From JBBIPZ01 sp037442505 [NCBI: Deltaproteobacteria bacterium] (GTDB lineage Bacteria; CALINM01): a DNA stretch of 64,000 bases. Positions 16,986 to 26,002 of this stretch are shown piece by piece. The position numbers and the translations under genes are program-made. The notes below the pieces were generated by a model. The model was not told the origin of the DNA. It ran no database searches and was given only the letters and a program-made list of their open reading frames with translations. The stretch spans positions 52,368-116,367 of the forward strand of contig JBBIPZ010000001.1 of the NCBI GenBank assembly GCA_037442505.1, in the 5' to 3' direction. Position 1 is the stretch's first letter, and each line of letters opens with the position of its first letter.

Positions 16986-17984
16986 ATGCCACTTGTCCCT
17001 ATGAAACAAATACTTGACGAAGCCGCAAAAGGCGGTTATGGGGTAGGAGCTTTTAATGTTAACAATATGGAGCAGATTCAAGCGATTATGGAGGCTGCAA
17101 GAAACACACAGTCACCAGTGATAGTACAGGCGAGCAGAGGGGCATTAAAGTACTCAAATCTCATTTATCTCAAATATTTGATGGTAGCAGCGGCAGAAGA
17201 AAATCCTGATATACCTATTGCGATGCATTTAGATCATGGTAATGGTCTTGAGGTGGTAAAGCAGGCGATCGATTTAGGCTTCACATCTGTGATGATAGAT
17301 GGTTCACTTTTAGAAGATGGCAAGACACCAAGTAGTTATGAATATAATTTAGAGGTAACTAAGAAGGTTGTTGATTATGCACATAAGTTTGGCGTGACAG
17401 TGGAAGCAGAACTGGGAACACTTGGTGGAATTGAAGATGGTGTCGGCTCTGGCAAAATTCACCTTACAGATCCAGCGCAGGCAGAAGAGTTTATAAAGGA
17501 AACTGGCGTTGATGCTTTAGCGGTTGCTATAGGGACTTCTCACGGTGCATATAAATTTAAAGCAGCACCCAAGCTTGCAATAGACATTGTTAAAGAAATA
17601 AATAGAAGATGCCCCGATACGCCTCTTGTGATGCATGGATCTTCATCTGTGCCAGCAGACCTTGTTGAAATTGTAAACAAGTATGGTGGCAAAATGCCTA
17701 ATGCATCTGGCGTTCCAATGGATTCGATTAAAGAGGCGATAAAGTATGGTGTAAGAAAAATAAATGTTGATACTGATAGCAGGATTGCTGTAACAGGAGC
17801 GATCAGAAAGGTGTTTTTTGAGTCGCCAGAAAAGTTTGATCCAAGAGACTATTTAAAACCTGCCAGAGAGGCTATGGCAAAAGTAGTAGAAGGCAAAATG
17901 CGTGACTTTGGCTCTGCTGGACATGCAAAAGATTATAAACCTATGAGTCTGGATGATACGAAAAGATTTTATATGGCAAAATAG
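16986..17984 (+). CDS. fba: Class II fructose-bisphosphate aldolase
   Basis: The 332-residue zinc-dependent aldolase interconverts fructose 1,6-bisphosphate with dihydroxyacetone phosphate and glyceraldehyde 3-phosphate in glycolysis and gluconeogenesis. Visible marks are GAFNVNNMEQIQAIMEAA near 20, IAMHLDHGNGLEVV near 80 (catalytic Asp and zinc His), VEAELGTLGG near 138, AVAIGTSHGAYKF near 178 (zinc His), PLVMHGSSSVP near 210 and GVRKINVDTDSR near 257. GGAGG precedes the ATG. It is followed at 27 bases by a flavodoxin gene. Confidence 0.96.
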   Translation: MPLVPMKQILDEAAKGGYGVGAFNVNNMEQIQAIMEAARNTQSPVIVQASRGALKYSNLIYLKYLMVAAAEENPDIPIAMHLDHGNGLEVVKQAIDLGFTSVMIDGSLLEDGKTPSSYEYNLEVTKKVVDYAHKFGVTVEAELGTLGGIEDGVGSGKIHLTDPAQAEEFIKETGVDALAVAIGTSHGAYKFKAAPKLAIDIVKEINRRCPDTPLVMHGSSSVPADLVEIVNKYGGKMPNASGVPMDSIKEAIKYGVRKINVDTDSRIAVTGAIRKVFFESPEKFDPRDYLKPAREAMAKVVEGKMRDFGSAGHAKDYKPMSLDDTKRFYMAK

Positions 17985-18011
17985 AAAGCAAACATTTAGG
18001 GAGGTCATATT

Positions 18012-18482
18012 ATGAAAAAGGTTTTGGTAGGCTATTATAGCAAAGGTGGCAACACTGAAAAGGTTGCAGCTCTTATTGCGGAAACATTAAAATCAAAAGG
18101 TGTTGATGCGGTATTAAAAAATGTGGAGGAGATAAATATTGACGAACTGCCTTCGTTTGATGGCTATATAATTGGTTCTCCAAACTATTTTGGTGGGATG
18201 GCTTATCCAGTAAAAAAGTTTTTCGATGAAAGTGTTAAGTATTTTAAAAAATTAGAGGGTAAATTAGGAGCCGCTTTCACATCTACGGGAATGATAGGTG
18301 GCGGTGGAGAGACTGTTCTTATCGATATTTTAAAGGCGTTTCTTATTCACGGATGTCTTGTATTAGGTTACTGCTCTTGTGGACATTATGGTCCAGTCTC
18401 CATAGGTGCTCCAGACGACAGAATAAAACGCGAAGTTGATATAATGATTAACAAGTATGTAGAAACATTAAACAAACTGTGA
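18012..18482 (+). CDS. Flavodoxin family protein (WrbA-like)
   Basis: The 156-residue protein has the flavodoxin fold: FMN-phosphate loop [12 protein letters not shown] at residues 8-19, [22 protein letters not shown] near 50, and [17 protein letters not shown] near 86. These match WrbA/flavodoxin-type NAD(P)H or electron-transfer flavoproteins. It most likely binds FMN in the cytosol; the redox partner is unknown. It sits between fba and hisI with short gaps and a GGGAGG ribosome-binding site. Confidence 0.88.
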   Translation: MKKVLVGYYSKGGNTEKVAALIAETLKSKGVDAVLKNVEEINIDELPSFDGYIIGSPNYFGGMAYPVKKFFDESVKYFKKLEGKLGAAFTSTGMIGGGGETVLIDILKAFLIHGCLVLGYCSCGHYGPVSIGAPDDRIKREVDIMINKYVETLNKL

Positions 18483-18489
18483 GGCTATG

Positions 18490-18867
18490 ATGATTAAACT
18501 TGATTATTCTAAGGCAAACGGACTCATCCCTGCCATCATTCAGGACTATCAGACAGGCGAAGTCTTGATGCTTGCTTTTATGGATGAGAAGGCGCTTCAG
18601 CTGACCTTAGAGACCGGGAAAACCTGGTTCTACAGTAGAAGCAGAAACAAGTACTGGATGAAAGGAGAACAATCTGGTAATACACAGGAAGTTATAGAAG
18701 TTTATACAGATTGTGACTGCGACTCGGTATTGATAAAGGTAAAACAAAATGGTGGGGCTGCCTGCCATACCGGCAATAGAACATGTTTTTATATTAAATG
18801 GGAAAATGGAAGCTGGGTTGAACATTCCAATCCTGTTTTTAATCCAGATGAAGTTTACAAAAAATAA
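18490..18867 (+). CDS. hisI: Phosphoribosyl-AMP cyclohydrolase
   Basis: The protein of about 125 residues opens the adenine ring of phosphoribosyl-AMP, the third step of histidine synthesis. It shows [53 protein letters not shown] and [13 protein letters not shown], including the zinc-binding Cys residues. It is the monofunctional form without a HisE domain. ATG at 18490 gives five bases after GAGG; an ATG at 18487 would add one residue. hisG follows, but the rest of the histidine pathway is absent here. Confidence 0.96.
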   Translation: MIKLDYSKANGLIPAIIQDYQTGEVLMLAFMDEKALQLTLETGKTWFYSRSRNKYWMKGEQSGNTQEVIEVYTDCDCDSVLIKVKQNGGAACHTGNRTCFYIKWENGSWVEHSNPVFNPDEVYKK

Positions 18868-18885
18868 TTATGCAAGGAGTCATTG

Positions 18886-19761
18886 ATGTCCAATCTACTT
18901 AAGTTTGGAATACCAAAAGGCAGTCTGGAAGCCGCTACAATTGAATTATTTAAAAAAGCTGGCTGGACAATTACACAAACGTCAAGAAACTACTTTCCAT
19001 CAATTGATGACGAAGAGATAAAGTGCAATCTTATTAGAACACAGGAGATGAGTAAGTATGTAGAAACTGGAACTATTGATGCAGGTATAGCAGGAATGGA
19101 TTGGGTGCTGGAGAACAATTCAGATGTGGTTAAAATTTGTGACCTTGTTTACTCAAAGGTATCGAAACGTCCTACAAAATGGGTGCTTGTGGTTACTGAA
19201 TCTTCACCTATTAAAACTATTGAAGATCTGAAAAACAAGACAATAGCTACAGAGCTCGTTGGTTTTACCAGAAGATACTTTGCCGAAAGAAATATACCTG
19301 TTAAAGTAGAATTTTCATGGGGAGCTACGGAGGCAAAGGTTGTGGAGGGATTATGTGATGCCATAGTGGAGGTAACAGAAACCGGTTCCACAATTAAGGC
19401 CAATGGTTTAAAAATAATAGAAACTTTAATGACATCAAATCCAGTAATTATTGCCAACAAGAAGGCATGGAATAATCGCTGGAAAAAAGAAAAGATTCAA
19501 CAGATTGCAACCTTACTATCTGCCGCACTTAAAGCAGAAAACATGGTTGGTTTAAAGATGAATGCGCCCAAAGATAAACTGCCAGAGATTGTTAAGGTGT
19601 TGCCAAGTTTAAACTATCCTACTGTGTCTAATCTTTACAACTCTGATTGGATTTCTATTGAGAGTGTGCTTAATGAAAAAGAGGTGAGACGTATTATTCC
19701 AGAGTTAATTAAGCTTGGCGCAGAAGGTATAATAGAATATCCGCTAAACAAAATAATCTAA
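18886..19761 (+). CDS. hisG: ATP phosphoribosyltransferase, long form
   Basis: The 291-residue enzyme catalyses the committed step of histidine synthesis, joining ATP and phosphoribosyl pyrophosphate. Visible motifs are [21 protein letters not shown] at the N terminus, [10 protein letters not shown] near 68, the ribose-phosphate loop [18 protein letters not shown] near 158, and a C-terminal ~75-residue ACT-like domain. That length marks the long form, which is feedback-inhibited by histidine and needs no HisZ. ATG at 18886 has AAGGAG at 18874-18879. It directly follows hisI. Confidence 0.96.
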   Translation: MSNLLKFGIPKGSLEAATIELFKKAGWTITQTSRNYFPSIDDEEIKCNLIRTQEMSKYVETGTIDAGIAGMDWVLENNSDVVKICDLVYSKVSKRPTKWVLVVTESSPIKTIEDLKNKTIATELVGFTRRYFAERNIPVKVEFSWGATEAKVVEGLCDAIVEVTETGSTIKANGLKIIETLMTSNPVIIANKKAWNNRWKKEKIQQIATLLSAALKAENMVGLKMNAPKDKLPEIVKVLPSLNYPTVSNLYNSDWISIESVLNEKEVRRIIPELIKLGAEGIIEYPLNKII

Positions 19762-19770
19762 AGGTTGCTA

Positions 19771-20898
19771 GTGAAAAGAGTCATTTATTGTTATACTGAT
19801 GAGTATGCCAATGTTAAGTTTGGAGAAGAACACCCGTTTAAGCCGTTTCGCCTAAAACTAACGTATGAGCTTTCCAAGGCTTATGATTTATTTGATGGTG
19901 TCACGGTTGAACCGCCCATTTTTTGCCCTGAAGAAGAGCTTTTAAAGATACACGACAAACATTATCTTTATATTCTAAAAAAATGTAATGATGGGGAAAA
20001 ACTATCTGAAGTTTTTTTTTACAATCTCGACACTGCTGATAACCCAATATTTCCCGGTGTGTATGACTGGTCATCTCGTGTTTGTGGGGCATCTTTAGAA
20101 GGTGCAAAAAAAATTTGCGAAAATAAAGTTGACATTTATTTCAATATCGCTGGAGGTATGCACCACGCTATGCCGGATAAGGCGAGCGGTTTTTGTTATC
20201 TAAATGATGCTGCTGTAGCTATAAATTATCTTGTAAATTGTGGCAAAAAGGTTGTTTATATAGATATAGACGCCCATCATGGCGATGGTGTACAACGTTT
20301 TTTTTATGAAACTTCAAAGGTGATGACGATCTCATTGCATGAATCGGGACGATTTCTTTTCCCGGGAACAGGCTTTGAATATGAGATGGGAGAGGAGGAA
20401 GGACTTGGTTTTGCTGTGAATATTCCGTTATATCCCTACACTGATGAAGAAAACTATTTGAGGGCTTTTTTTGAAATTGTCCCCCCACTTATAACTGCTT
20501 TTGAGCCGGATGTGATAGTAACACAGTTAGGTGTTGATTGTTTTTATAATGATCCTCTGGCTACACTTAATTTGACGACAAACGCATTTGAAAAAATAGT
20601 CAAATATTTTCACTCTTTAAATATTCCCTGGTTAGCTTTGGGTGGTGGTGGGTATAACGTTGCAAATGTTGCAAGGGCATGGACGCTTTCACTTGCTATA
20701 ATGTTAGATAAAGAGATTAGCGATCCAATACCGCAAAACGTTCTCCCTATCTTCGAAAAATATAAGGTAAAAATAAACAATTTGCGAGACGATTTTACCG
20801 TGAAAGACAATTCAATGGCAGAAAGGGTAAATAGAGAGACAAGCAGAGTAATAGAAAAGTTGAAAAAACATCTCTTTCCTTATCACCACCTTTATTAA
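19771..20898 (+). CDS. Histone-deacetylase-family (AcuC-like) amidohydrolase
   Basis: The 375-residue zinc hydrolase has the arginase/deacetylase fold. Signature stretches are IHDKHYLYIL near 50, the catalytic His pair in AGGMHHAMPDKASGFCYLND near 128, the metal-binding YIDIDAHHGDGVQ near 165, LHESGRFLFPGTG near 188, QLGVDCFYNDPLATLNLT near 253 and GGGGYNVANVARAW near 288. Bacterial relatives include AcuC and polyamine or lysine deacetylases; the substrate is not set by sequence. GTG at 19771 is six bases after AAGG; a TTG at 19765 is possible. It follows hisG closely but belongs to another process. Confidence 0.9.
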   Translation: MKRVIYCYTDEYANVKFGEEHPFKPFRLKLTYELSKAYDLFDGVTVEPPIFCPEEELLKIHDKHYLYILKKCNDGEKLSEVFFYNLDTADNPIFPGVYDWSSRVCGASLEGAKKICENKVDIYFNIAGGMHHAMPDKASGFCYLNDAAVAINYLVNCGKKVVYIDIDAHHGDGVQRFFYETSKVMTISLHESGRFLFPGTGFEYEMGEEEGLGFAVNIPLYPYTDEENYLRAFFEIVPPLITAFEPDVIVTQLGVDCFYNDPLATLNLTTNAFEKIVKYFHSLNIPWLALGGGGYNVANVARAWTLSLAIMLDKEISDPIPQNVLPIFEKYKVKINNLRDDFTVKDNSMAERVNRETSRVIEKLKKHLFPYHHLY

Positions 20899-20909
20899 AA
20901 TCTATATCT

Positions 20910-22121
20910 ATGAAAAACAGAAAACAAATATTAAGCTGGTGTTTGTTTGATTTTGCAAACTCAAGCTATTCTGCTGTTATCGCTGCTGTGATATTTCCAG
21001 TGTATTTTACCAGCTACATAATAGGCAATGAAACAGGAATGGGCGATTTGTGGTGGGGAAGGGCAGTGTCTATTAGCATGGCTATTGTAGCAGTTTCCTC
21101 ACCCTTTTTAGGTGGCATTGCAGACTACCTAAGGTTAAGAAAAAGGATGCTTTTTGCTTACACTTTGATGTCAGTTATCGCGATTTTCTGCTTTACATTT
21201 ATCGAAAAAGGCATGATTTACAGAAGTGTTTTACTTGTCATACTGGCAAATATAGGCATGGAAGGCGGACTTGTTTTTTACAATGCATTTTTGCCAGTTA
21301 TTGCAGATAGAAATAACTTTGGAAGGGTGTCTTCATGGGGATTTGGGATTGGGTATGCTGGTTCGATTATTTCTTTATTGGTTGCTTTAGTTATAATCAA
21401 GATGTGGCATATAAAATTTGTTTGGCTTTCTGTTGCAGTATTTTTTATGCTTTTTTCTATCCCGGCGTTTATGTATTTGCCTGCTGACAATAAAATCAAT
21501 AAAGGCTTTTTTAATGTAGGGATAAATGGTTTTAAGCTAACAGTTGTAGCATTTAAAGATGTTGTTAGAAACAGAAACTTAAAATTCTTTTTACTCTCAT
21601 ACTTCATTTACGAAGATGGAGTGAATACAGTAATAGTGTTTTCAAGCATATTTGCCGCTACCACACTACATTTTTCAAAAGACGAGCTGATTTTATTATA
21701 CTTGTTTGTTCAAATTGTGGCGCTTTTTGGATCATTTATAATGGCAAAACCGATTGACAGCTTGGGGCCAAAACGTGTAATAAATTATTCTCTAATAATG
21801 TGGTCAACGGTTTCAATATCTTCATATTTTGTTTCAGATAAGCATAGTTTTTGGATTATAGCTGCATTTGCTGGGTTTGGACTTGGAATTATACAGGCAT
21901 CAAGCAGGGCGTTGTTTTCGAAGTTTGTTCCTGAAGGCAAAGAAAACGATTATTTCGGCATATATTCGCTGGTTGGAAAAACTTCTGCAGTGTTGGGACC
22001 ATTAGTCTTTGGGACATTATCGTCTCAAACGGGCAGTCAACGTCCAGCCGTTCTTTCGATTTCTTTATTTTTTCTTTTTGGACTTATTTTAATCAATCGT
22101 GTTAAAGAAGAGGAGCAATAA
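20910..22121 (+). CDS. UMF1-family MFS transporter
   Basis: The 403-residue protein has about twelve hydrophobic helices. It opens with SWCLFDFANSSYSAVIAAVIFPVYF, the characteristic start of the UMF1/Atg22 branch of the major facilitator superfamily. IQASSRALFSKFVPEGKENDYFGIYSLVGK near residue 330 is a second family mark. The substrate is unknown; yeast Atg22 exports amino acids from vacuoles. There is no ribosome-binding site at the ATG, and TAAAAT lies eight bases upstream. It starts 11 bases after the deacetylase-like gene. Confidence 0.9.
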   Translation: MKNRKQILSWCLFDFANSSYSAVIAAVIFPVYFTSYIIGNETGMGDLWWGRAVSISMAIVAVSSPFLGGIADYLRLRKRMLFAYTLMSVIAIFCFTFIEKGMIYRSVLLVILANIGMEGGLVFYNAFLPVIADRNNFGRVSSWGFGIGYAGSIISLLVALVIIKMWHIKFVWLSVAVFFMLFSIPAFMYLPADNKINKGFFNVGINGFKLTVVAFKDVVRNRNLKFFLLSYFIYEDGVNTVIVFSSIFAATTLHFSKDELILLYLFVQIVALFGSFIMAKPIDSLGPKRVINYSLIMWSTVSISSYFVSDKHSFWIIAAFAGFGLGIIQASSRALFSKFVPEGKENDYFGIYSLVGKTSAVLGPLVFGTLSSQTGSQRPAVLSISLFFLFGLILINRVKEEEQ

Positions 22122-22125
22122 CTAT

Positions 22126-22569
22126 ATGAATGCAAAACTTTTTAGAATTTTACTCAATTTATATCCACCATATTTAGGCACGGGTGTTTATGTAAAAAAA
22201 ATCTCTGATGATTACAGGGAAGTTTTAGTAGAGATGAAACTTAAATGGTACAACCGAAACTACGTTAATACACATTTTGGAGGCTCAATATACGCGATGA
22301 CAGATCCTTTTTATATGTTGATGCTTATGCAAAATTTAGGTAAAGGTTACATAGTCTGGGATAAGTCAGCCCATATTGAGTTTGTTAAACCCGGCAGGGG
22401 AACAATTTATGCACACTTCAAAATTTCAGAAGAACAGATTCAGGATATAATAAAAAAAACAGAAAATGGGCAGAAATACTTTCCAGAGTTTACAATAAAA
22501 GTTATGGATAGCAACAACGATGTTGTGGCAATTATAAAAAAGGTGCTGTATGTGAGAAAAAAAGTATAG
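22126..22569 (+). CDS. DUF4442 hotdog-fold (PaaI-like thioesterase) protein
   Basis: The 147-residue product resembles DUF4442 hotdog proteins. It has the long helix-strand opening (LLNLYPPYLGTGVYVKKIS), LKWYNRNYVNTHFGGSIYAMTDPFYMLML in the middle (the hotdog helix) and VWDKSAHIEFVKPG. Hotdog proteins of this type act on acyl-CoA or acyl-ACP thioesters, but the substrate is unknown. The start at 22126 is chosen because GAGGAG lies about ten bases upstream, although the frame is open earlier. It follows the UMF1 gene by four bases. Confidence 0.8.
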   Translation: MNAKLFRILLNLYPPYLGTGVYVKKISDDYREVLVEMKLKWYNRNYVNTHFGGSIYAMTDPFYMLMLMQNLGKGYIVWDKSAHIEFVKPGRGTIYAHFKISEEQIQDIIKKTENGQKYFPEFTIKVMDSNNDVVAIIKKVLYVRKKV

Positions 22570-22746
22570 CTGTAAATACAGAGTTATTAAAAATTGGATT
22601 TTATTGATAAAAAAATACAGTTTCGCTTTTCTTTGTTAAAAGGGTTAACGTAGATTTTATTTGGATTTTTCAATTAGCTCAGAATGCCACCCTCATGTCA
22701 TACACAAAATCCATAAATTGCTTAATATGTCTATATATCTGGCGAC

Positions 22747-22791
22747 TTGTCAAAAAAACACTTGACAAAAAAGCTATTAAAGATGTATTAA
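22747..22791 (+). promoter_or_regulatory. Promoter and inverted repeat upstream of the pentahaem cytochrome
   Basis: The 320-base gap between 22570 and 22889 holds this promoter and no credible gene. TTGACA (22762-22767), an 18-base spacer and TATTAA (22786-22791) form a sigma-70-like promoter. TTGTCAA (22747-22753) and TTGACAA (22762-22768) form a 7-bp inverted repeat across eight bases, overlapping the -35 box. Its centre lies about 40 bases upstream of the predicted start, which suits an activator or repressor site. The leader to the ATG is nearly 100 bases. Confidence 0.5.
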
Positions 22792-22889
22792 TTAGAACAT
22801 AAATTGTCCTGTTTGAAAAAAAATTGTTTTCTGGTTTAATTTAATAAAAAACTTTGAGGTGAATATTACTAAAAACTTAGGAGGTAGAG

Positions 22890-24269
22890 ATGAAAAAAAC
22901 TGTTTTATTATTTGGTATCGTTGTGTTGTTAGCAACGCAAACTTTTGCCCTTGATACGAAAGACATCAAGGGAACTTTTCCGTTTTTCCCTTCATTGCTT
23001 ACAACTCAGACGGGGCAGGTTGTAAAGTCATCTGATTTTGAGTCTTCTGAAGTATGTATGGGTTGTCATCCAACGATTTACAGTCAATGGAAAGGCTCGA
23101 TGCACTCAAATGCATTTAATGACCCCGTTTTTCAGGCACTATGGAATCTTGGTGAGAAAGAAGTAGGAGAAGATATAAGAAATCTCTGTGCAGGGTGTCA
23201 CTCAGCTATAGGAACGGTATCACAAGAGATTAAAAAAGAAGGAAATAAATTTGTTGCAAGTGATGTTGCAATGCAAGGTGTAACTTGTGATATGTGCCAT
23301 ACAATTAGTGAGAGCAGGATTAATGAATCTCCTACAGGATTGCCTCAAAATGCGTCTTTTGTTATAAGTCCGGGCGATACTAAAAGAGGTCCTTATAAAG
23401 ATTCTAAATCACCTTATCACAAAACGATGTATTCCGAACTACACACAAGATCAGAATTTTGTGGCAGTTGTCACAATGTATTTCACCCAGTTAGCAATTT
23501 TCATATAGAAAATACATACACAGAGTGGAAATTTTCGATTTACGCACAAAAGGGGATTCAGTGTCAGGATTGCCACATGGTACCTGTAGAAGTAGCAATT
23601 GAGACAGCAAAAACCCTTAAAAAACCAGAGAAACTACCAGGTCAGCCATGTATAACTGGTCCAAAAAGAGACTATATGTACACCCACGAATTTGTTGGTG
23701 GAAATGCCGTTATAACTAAATTAATGGGTTCAGATAAGCATTCAGAAATTGCTATAAAAAGGTTACAAAATGCTGCAGAATTAGAAGTAAAGTTTGATGA
23801 TATTAAAAAAGGCAAAGTTGGTGAGCTTAAGGTGAAAGTCATTAACGAAACAGCAGGCCATAATTTGCCAACAAGTTTAACAGAAGTAAGAGAGATGTGG
23901 CTGGAAGTTTATGTCAAAGACGAAAAAGGTAATGTAGTCTTTAAATCCGGAGCCCTTGACAAAGATGGAAATGTCGATGAATCTGCAGAATCGTTTAATG
24001 CTTCAGCAGTAGATGAAAAAGGTCATCATACTGTAAAACCATGGGAGATCTCACGCTTTGAATATGTTAATACAATACCGCCCAAAGGTTTTAGAGCTGT
24101 TAAATATAAATTTTTAATTCCTAACAAGGCAAAAAAACTTACTGCCGAAGTTAAGCTAAACTATCGCTCTTATCCACAGAAGGTTGCTAATGCATTGCTT
24201 GGTTCTGCTGCACCAAAAATTCCAGTCATATTAATGAAGGAAAAGAAATTAGAAGTTGCAGTTAAGTAA
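22890..24269 (+). CDS. Pentahaem c-type cytochrome (cytochrome c554-like domain)
   Basis: The 459-residue exported protein has a signal peptide (residues 1-20, ending near TFA) and five CxxCH haem motifs: CMGCH, CAGCH, CDMCH, CGSCH and CQDCH. The first half (SSEVCMGCHPTIYSQWKGSMH) resembles the cytochrome c554 domain. From about residue 290 the protein becomes beta-rich with no haem motifs (KVINETAGHNLPTS). It most likely works in periplasmic electron transfer, perhaps with nitrogen oxides or hydroxylamine. GGAGG precedes the ATG. A hemerythrin gene follows after a stem-loop. Confidence 0.85.
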   Translation: MKKTVLLFGIVVLLATQTFALDTKDIKGTFPFFPSLLTTQTGQVVKSSDFESSEVCMGCHPTIYSQWKGSMHSNAFNDPVFQALWNLGEKEVGEDIRNLCAGCHSAIGTVSQEIKKEGNKFVASDVAMQGVTCDMCHTISESRINESPTGLPQNASFVISPGDTKRGPYKDSKSPYHKTMYSELHTRSEFCGSCHNVFHPVSNFHIENTYTEWKFSIYAQKGIQCQDCHMVPVEVAIETAKTLKKPEKLPGQPCITGPKRDYMYTHEFVGGNAVITKLMGSDKHSEIAIKRLQNAAELEVKFDDIKKGKVGELKVKVINETAGHNLPTSLTEVREMWLEVYVKDEKGNVVFKSGALDKDGNVDESAESFNASAVDEKGHHTVKPWEISRFEYVNTIPPKGFRAVKYKFLIPNKAKKLTAEVKLNYRSYPQKVANALLGSAAPKIPVILMKEKKLEVAVK

Positions 24270-24285
24270 GTTTTTTTTATAAAAT

Positions 24286-24315
24286 GGGAATGGGATTATT
24301 ACTGGTCCCATTCCC
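24286..24315 (+). other. Stem-loop between cytochrome and hemerythrin genes
   Basis: GGGAATGGGA (24286-24295) pairs perfectly with TCCCATTCCC (24306-24315) around a 10-base loop. No T run follows, so it is more likely an mRNA-stabilising or partly attenuating structure than a full terminator. Confidence 0.6.
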
Positions 24316-24341
24316 TTAAGATACAATTTTTGGAGGGCTTA

Positions 24342-24746
24342 ATGTCCTTAGAATGGAGTGACGATTTATCAACGAACTATGTTTTAATAGATTCTCAACA
24401 CAAACAACTTTTTAAAATAATCAACGAACTTCTTGATGCATGTAAAAAGGGACAGGCAAAAGCTGAAGTCATTAAGGTAGTAAATTTTCTTGAAAATTAT
24501 GTTAATGAACACTTTTCAACAGAAGAGGCATTTATGGAACAGCATAACTATCCCCATATCGCCGCACATAAAAGACAACACGAAGAATTTAAAAAGAATT
24601 TAAAAAATTTTAAAAACCGTTTAAGTACTGAAGGCGTAACACTTAGTTTTTCCATCTCGCTAACTCACACCTTGGTAGAATGGCTAACAAAGCATATTAG
24701 AGTGATTGATAAAGAACTTGGCCAATTCTTGAAAAATCAAGATTAA
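24342..24746 (+). CDS. Bacteriohemerythrin
   Basis: The 134-residue protein is a full hemerythrin domain. It has LEWSDDLSTNYVLIDSQHKQLF (first iron His), VNEHFSTEEAFMEQHNYPHIAAHKRQHEEF (the HxxxE and H...HxxxH ligands) and LTKHIRVIDKELG (last His and Asp). These form a di-iron O2-binding site, used by anaerobes and microaerophiles for O2 scavenging or sensing. ATG at 24342 follows TGGAGGGC. It lies 72 bases after the pentahaem cytochrome and is probably cotranscribed, linking O2 handling with the respiratory chain. Confidence 0.94.
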   Translation: MSLEWSDDLSTNYVLIDSQHKQLFKIINELLDACKKGQAKAEVIKVVNFLENYVNEHFSTEEAFMEQHNYPHIAAHKRQHEEFKKNLKNFKNRLSTEGVTLSFSISLTHTLVEWLTKHIRVIDKELGQFLKNQD

Positions 24747-24748
24747 TT

Positions 24749-26002
24749 TTATTGTTTTTTCTGACTGACGATACGTTTGAAAAAAAGCTCTCGTAATAGT
24801 GTTTTTGGTAAATCTGGGGGATAAGGCACCACAGCCAGGCTTAAATTCTCTATACCAGTAGCAGATGTTATTATAGACCGCAGTTCTGTTTCTTCTATCG
24901 TTTTGTTTGAGTCCCAATCTTTAACTTGAACCTTAAAAAGAAATCGTTGAGGGGCATCAGGTAATATTAGTAAACACTGATTTATCATTGATTGTAAATA
25001 CTTTTTCGTCTGTATGAAATCTAATTTTAATTCGTTCTTAATCTGTCTGTGATAAGCCATTAAAGAGAAGTAGTCAGAAACATTTTTTAACACAGAAAGG
25101 TCATGTGCAAGCCACGCTAATGCGCCCTTTGGATTAGATACAGCTTCATAAGTAAGGTTAACCATGAGTTTCAATGATGGATTTTTAGCTTTAATATTTT
25201 CGTTTAATGCAGAAATAAAGTCAGCTATTTTATTGCTTTTCCATTGTCTCCATTCCCAGAACGCATCAGTATAAGTAATCTTGCCATTAAGTTTAATGAA
25301 AAACAGTTCTGGTTTAGCGTTTTTACCTGTCTCAGATTTAAAAAGAGTTACGGTAGAATTGTTAAAACCTTCATTGAAACGCAAAAAAAGGTCGTCCTGA
25401 AGTAGAATACCATCTATAGGGTAAGATGCAAGGTCTGAAAAAATTTTTATAATATGTTTTTGGACAGCAAGAGAAAAAATATTTAGGCCTTTTGTGGGAA
25501 AGTATTTTTTGTTGTCTAACGAATAAGCGATAACTGGCTCTAAATTATAAACACCATAATCAGCATAACGTGTTGTCATCCATGCAAAAACTTTAAGGTT
25601 GTAAGTTTTAGCGATTGGTATAACATCCTGTAATACATCGTAAATTAATGGTGCAGCTGATGTCTTAAAATAAACTCCCTCATTCAACTGTGTCTTTATC
25701 CCCATATGATAGCGGTCACCGTTGTTATGGAAGACCCTTATAATTACTGTATTAACGCCGCAGTCCTGCCACTTAGAAAAAAGACTTTTAACTTCCCTGA
25801 TATCAGAAGGCAAAAGAAAAACTTGAACGGCTTTGATTTTCTCGTAATCAAAATTATCTTTTCTATTTTTCTCTTCGGGATGAGAGTAAGTGATTTTTAC
25901 TGTTGGTAACGATTTAATATCTTTGATAACGTCGTCAACGCTTAATGCATATGTAATTTTATAAAAAAATAAAAGTGCAAAAAAAAAGAGAGATTTTTTC
26001 AT
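24749..26002 (-). CDS. Exported glycoside-hydrolase-like protein (PgaB C-terminal / GH153-like)
   Basis: The 417-residue product has a signal peptide (about 1-19) and a predicted TIM-barrel. AVQVFLLPSDIREVKSLFSKW lies near 60, IAKTYNLKVFAWMTTRYADYG near 150, and the acidic segment YPIDGILLQDDLFLRF near 215 corresponds to the catalytic DD of PgaB-type C-terminal hydrolases. FSLMAYHRQI lies near 325. The PgaB N-terminal deacetylase domain is missing, so a stand-alone hydrolase of an amino-sugar exopolysaccharide is the likely role. No pga or other polysaccharide genes are nearby. It overlaps rarA by four bases. Confidence 0.72.
   Translation of the reverse strand: MKKSLFFFALLFFYKITYALSVDDVIKDIKSLPTVKITYSHPEEKNRKDNFDYEKIKAVQVFLLPSDIREVKSLFSKWQDCGVNTVIIRVFHNNGDRYHMGIKTQLNEGVYFKTSAAPLIYDVLQDVIPIAKTYNLKVFAWMTTRYADYGVYNLEPVIAYSLDNKKYFPTKGLNIFSLAVQKHIIKIFSDLASYPIDGILLQDDLFLRFNEGFNNSTVTLFKSETGKNAKPELFFIKLNGKITYTDAFWEWRQWKSNKIADFISALNENIKAKNPSLKLMVNLTYEAVSNPKGALAWLAHDLSVLKNVSDYFSLMAYHRQIKNELKLDFIQTKKYLQSMINQCLLILPDAPQRFLFKVQVKDWDSNKTIEETELRSIITSATGIENLSLAVVPYPPDLPKTLLRELFFKRIVSQKKQ

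Noticed and set aside
16860-17081. 73-codon minus-strand frame over the fba start
   Set aside because: It overlaps fba and the tiny membrane gene antisense, with no ribosome-binding site.
22570-22583. CTGTAAATACAG as a LexA site
   Set aside because: The spacing is CTGT-N4-ACAG, not the CTGT-N8-ACAG of classical LexA boxes, and it lies just after a coding stop with no gene start close by. It is more likely a small stem.
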